DNA of 64,000 bases from Neoceratodus forsteri (lineage: Eukaryota > Chordata > Ceratodontiformes > Ceratodontidae), in contig CM057456.1 of the NCBI GenBank assembly GCA_016271365.2, positions 167,107,501-167,171,500 on the forward strand. The letters run 5' to 3'. Each line of letters starts with the position of its first letter. The first letter of the stretch is position 1. Shown here piece by piece: positions 63,935-64,000 of this stretch. The notes under the pieces were generated by a model, which saw nothing but the letters and a program-made list of their open reading frames with translations, made no database searches and had not been told where the DNA came from. The translations under genes were made by a program, and so were the position numbers.

Positions 63935-64000
63935 GCAGCAGTATTAGTGCAGCCAAATGACCTGAAAGGCAAAAAGTGCCAAGTTCAATCCTGTTGGTAG
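63935..64000 (+). mobile_element. tRNA-like SINE head, cut by the window end
   Basis: ATTAGTGCAGCCAAATGACC (A-box-like) is followed by AAGTTCAATCCTG (B-box-like, GTTCAATCC at 63990). The spacing of about 35 bp is tRNA-like. The window ends before the body. Confidence 0.4.

Overview
This window is intergenic DNA from a large, repeat-rich animal genome, almost certainly a vertebrate. I recognise no host protein-coding gene, rRNA or intact tRNA. Nearly everything identifiable is a transposable element or tandem repeat. The mix is several CR1-clade LINEs with the 8-bp (CTATGTAT-type) CR1 tail, L2/Kiri-like LINEs, a Tx1-type L1, a probable Penelope-like remnant, PIF/Harbinger, hAT (ZBED-type) and pogo/Tigger-like DNA transposons, and tRNA-type SINE heads. 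That mix fits an amphibian or another large-genome tetrapod. The CR1 subfamily style reminds me of caecilians, but this is an impression and not a test.

Layout. 0.8-3 kb: CR1 fragments. 4.2-4.9 kb: a GC-rich A-tailed retro-insertion with a perfect 17-bp target duplication. 7.0-7.8 kb: an element with inverted ends that is probably Penelope-like. 9.95-12.3 kb: CR1 fragments and a 561-bp foldback element. 12.6-14.9 kb: a 5'-truncated Tx1 LINE split by a ~750-bp insertion. 15-16.2 kb: CR1. 18.1-20.7 kb: an unnamed inverted-repeat element, then a decayed Harbinger transposase. 22.5-27.8 kb: a long CR1 (repeated 5' region, ORF1 with esterase-like C-terminus, endonuclease) interrupted by two other CR1 copies. 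28.2-29.4 kb: a proline-rich ORF and a 520-bp near-palindrome. 30-37.7 kb: a well-preserved ZBED-type hAT transposase gene, split by an L2 copy and flanked by minisatellites. 38.3-39.2 kb: CR1 plus a tRNA-SINE head.

40.9-53.7 kb is one CR1 on the minus strand, opened by nested insertions: a 275-bp TIR element, a second copy of the 18-kb repeat, a Kiri-like LINE, an unknown insert, and a complete-ended 5.8-kb hAT element that carries its own minisatellites. 55.1-55.5 kb: a Harbinger-class MITE. 57.5-58.8 kb: a possible Harbinger remnant. 58.8-63.5 kb: two Kiri-like LINEs, the longer with endonuclease and reverse transcriptase and a 2A-like NPGP motif near the ORF2 N-terminus. The remaining stretches hold nothing I can name.

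All transposon genes here carry stops, frameshifts or insertions, so I annotate them as pseudogenes. The most unusual material is the structure of the two hAT elements (tandem arrays attached to the transposase genes), the nested stack at 41-54 kb, the giant palindrome at 28.9 kb and the 2A-like motif at 63.0 kb.
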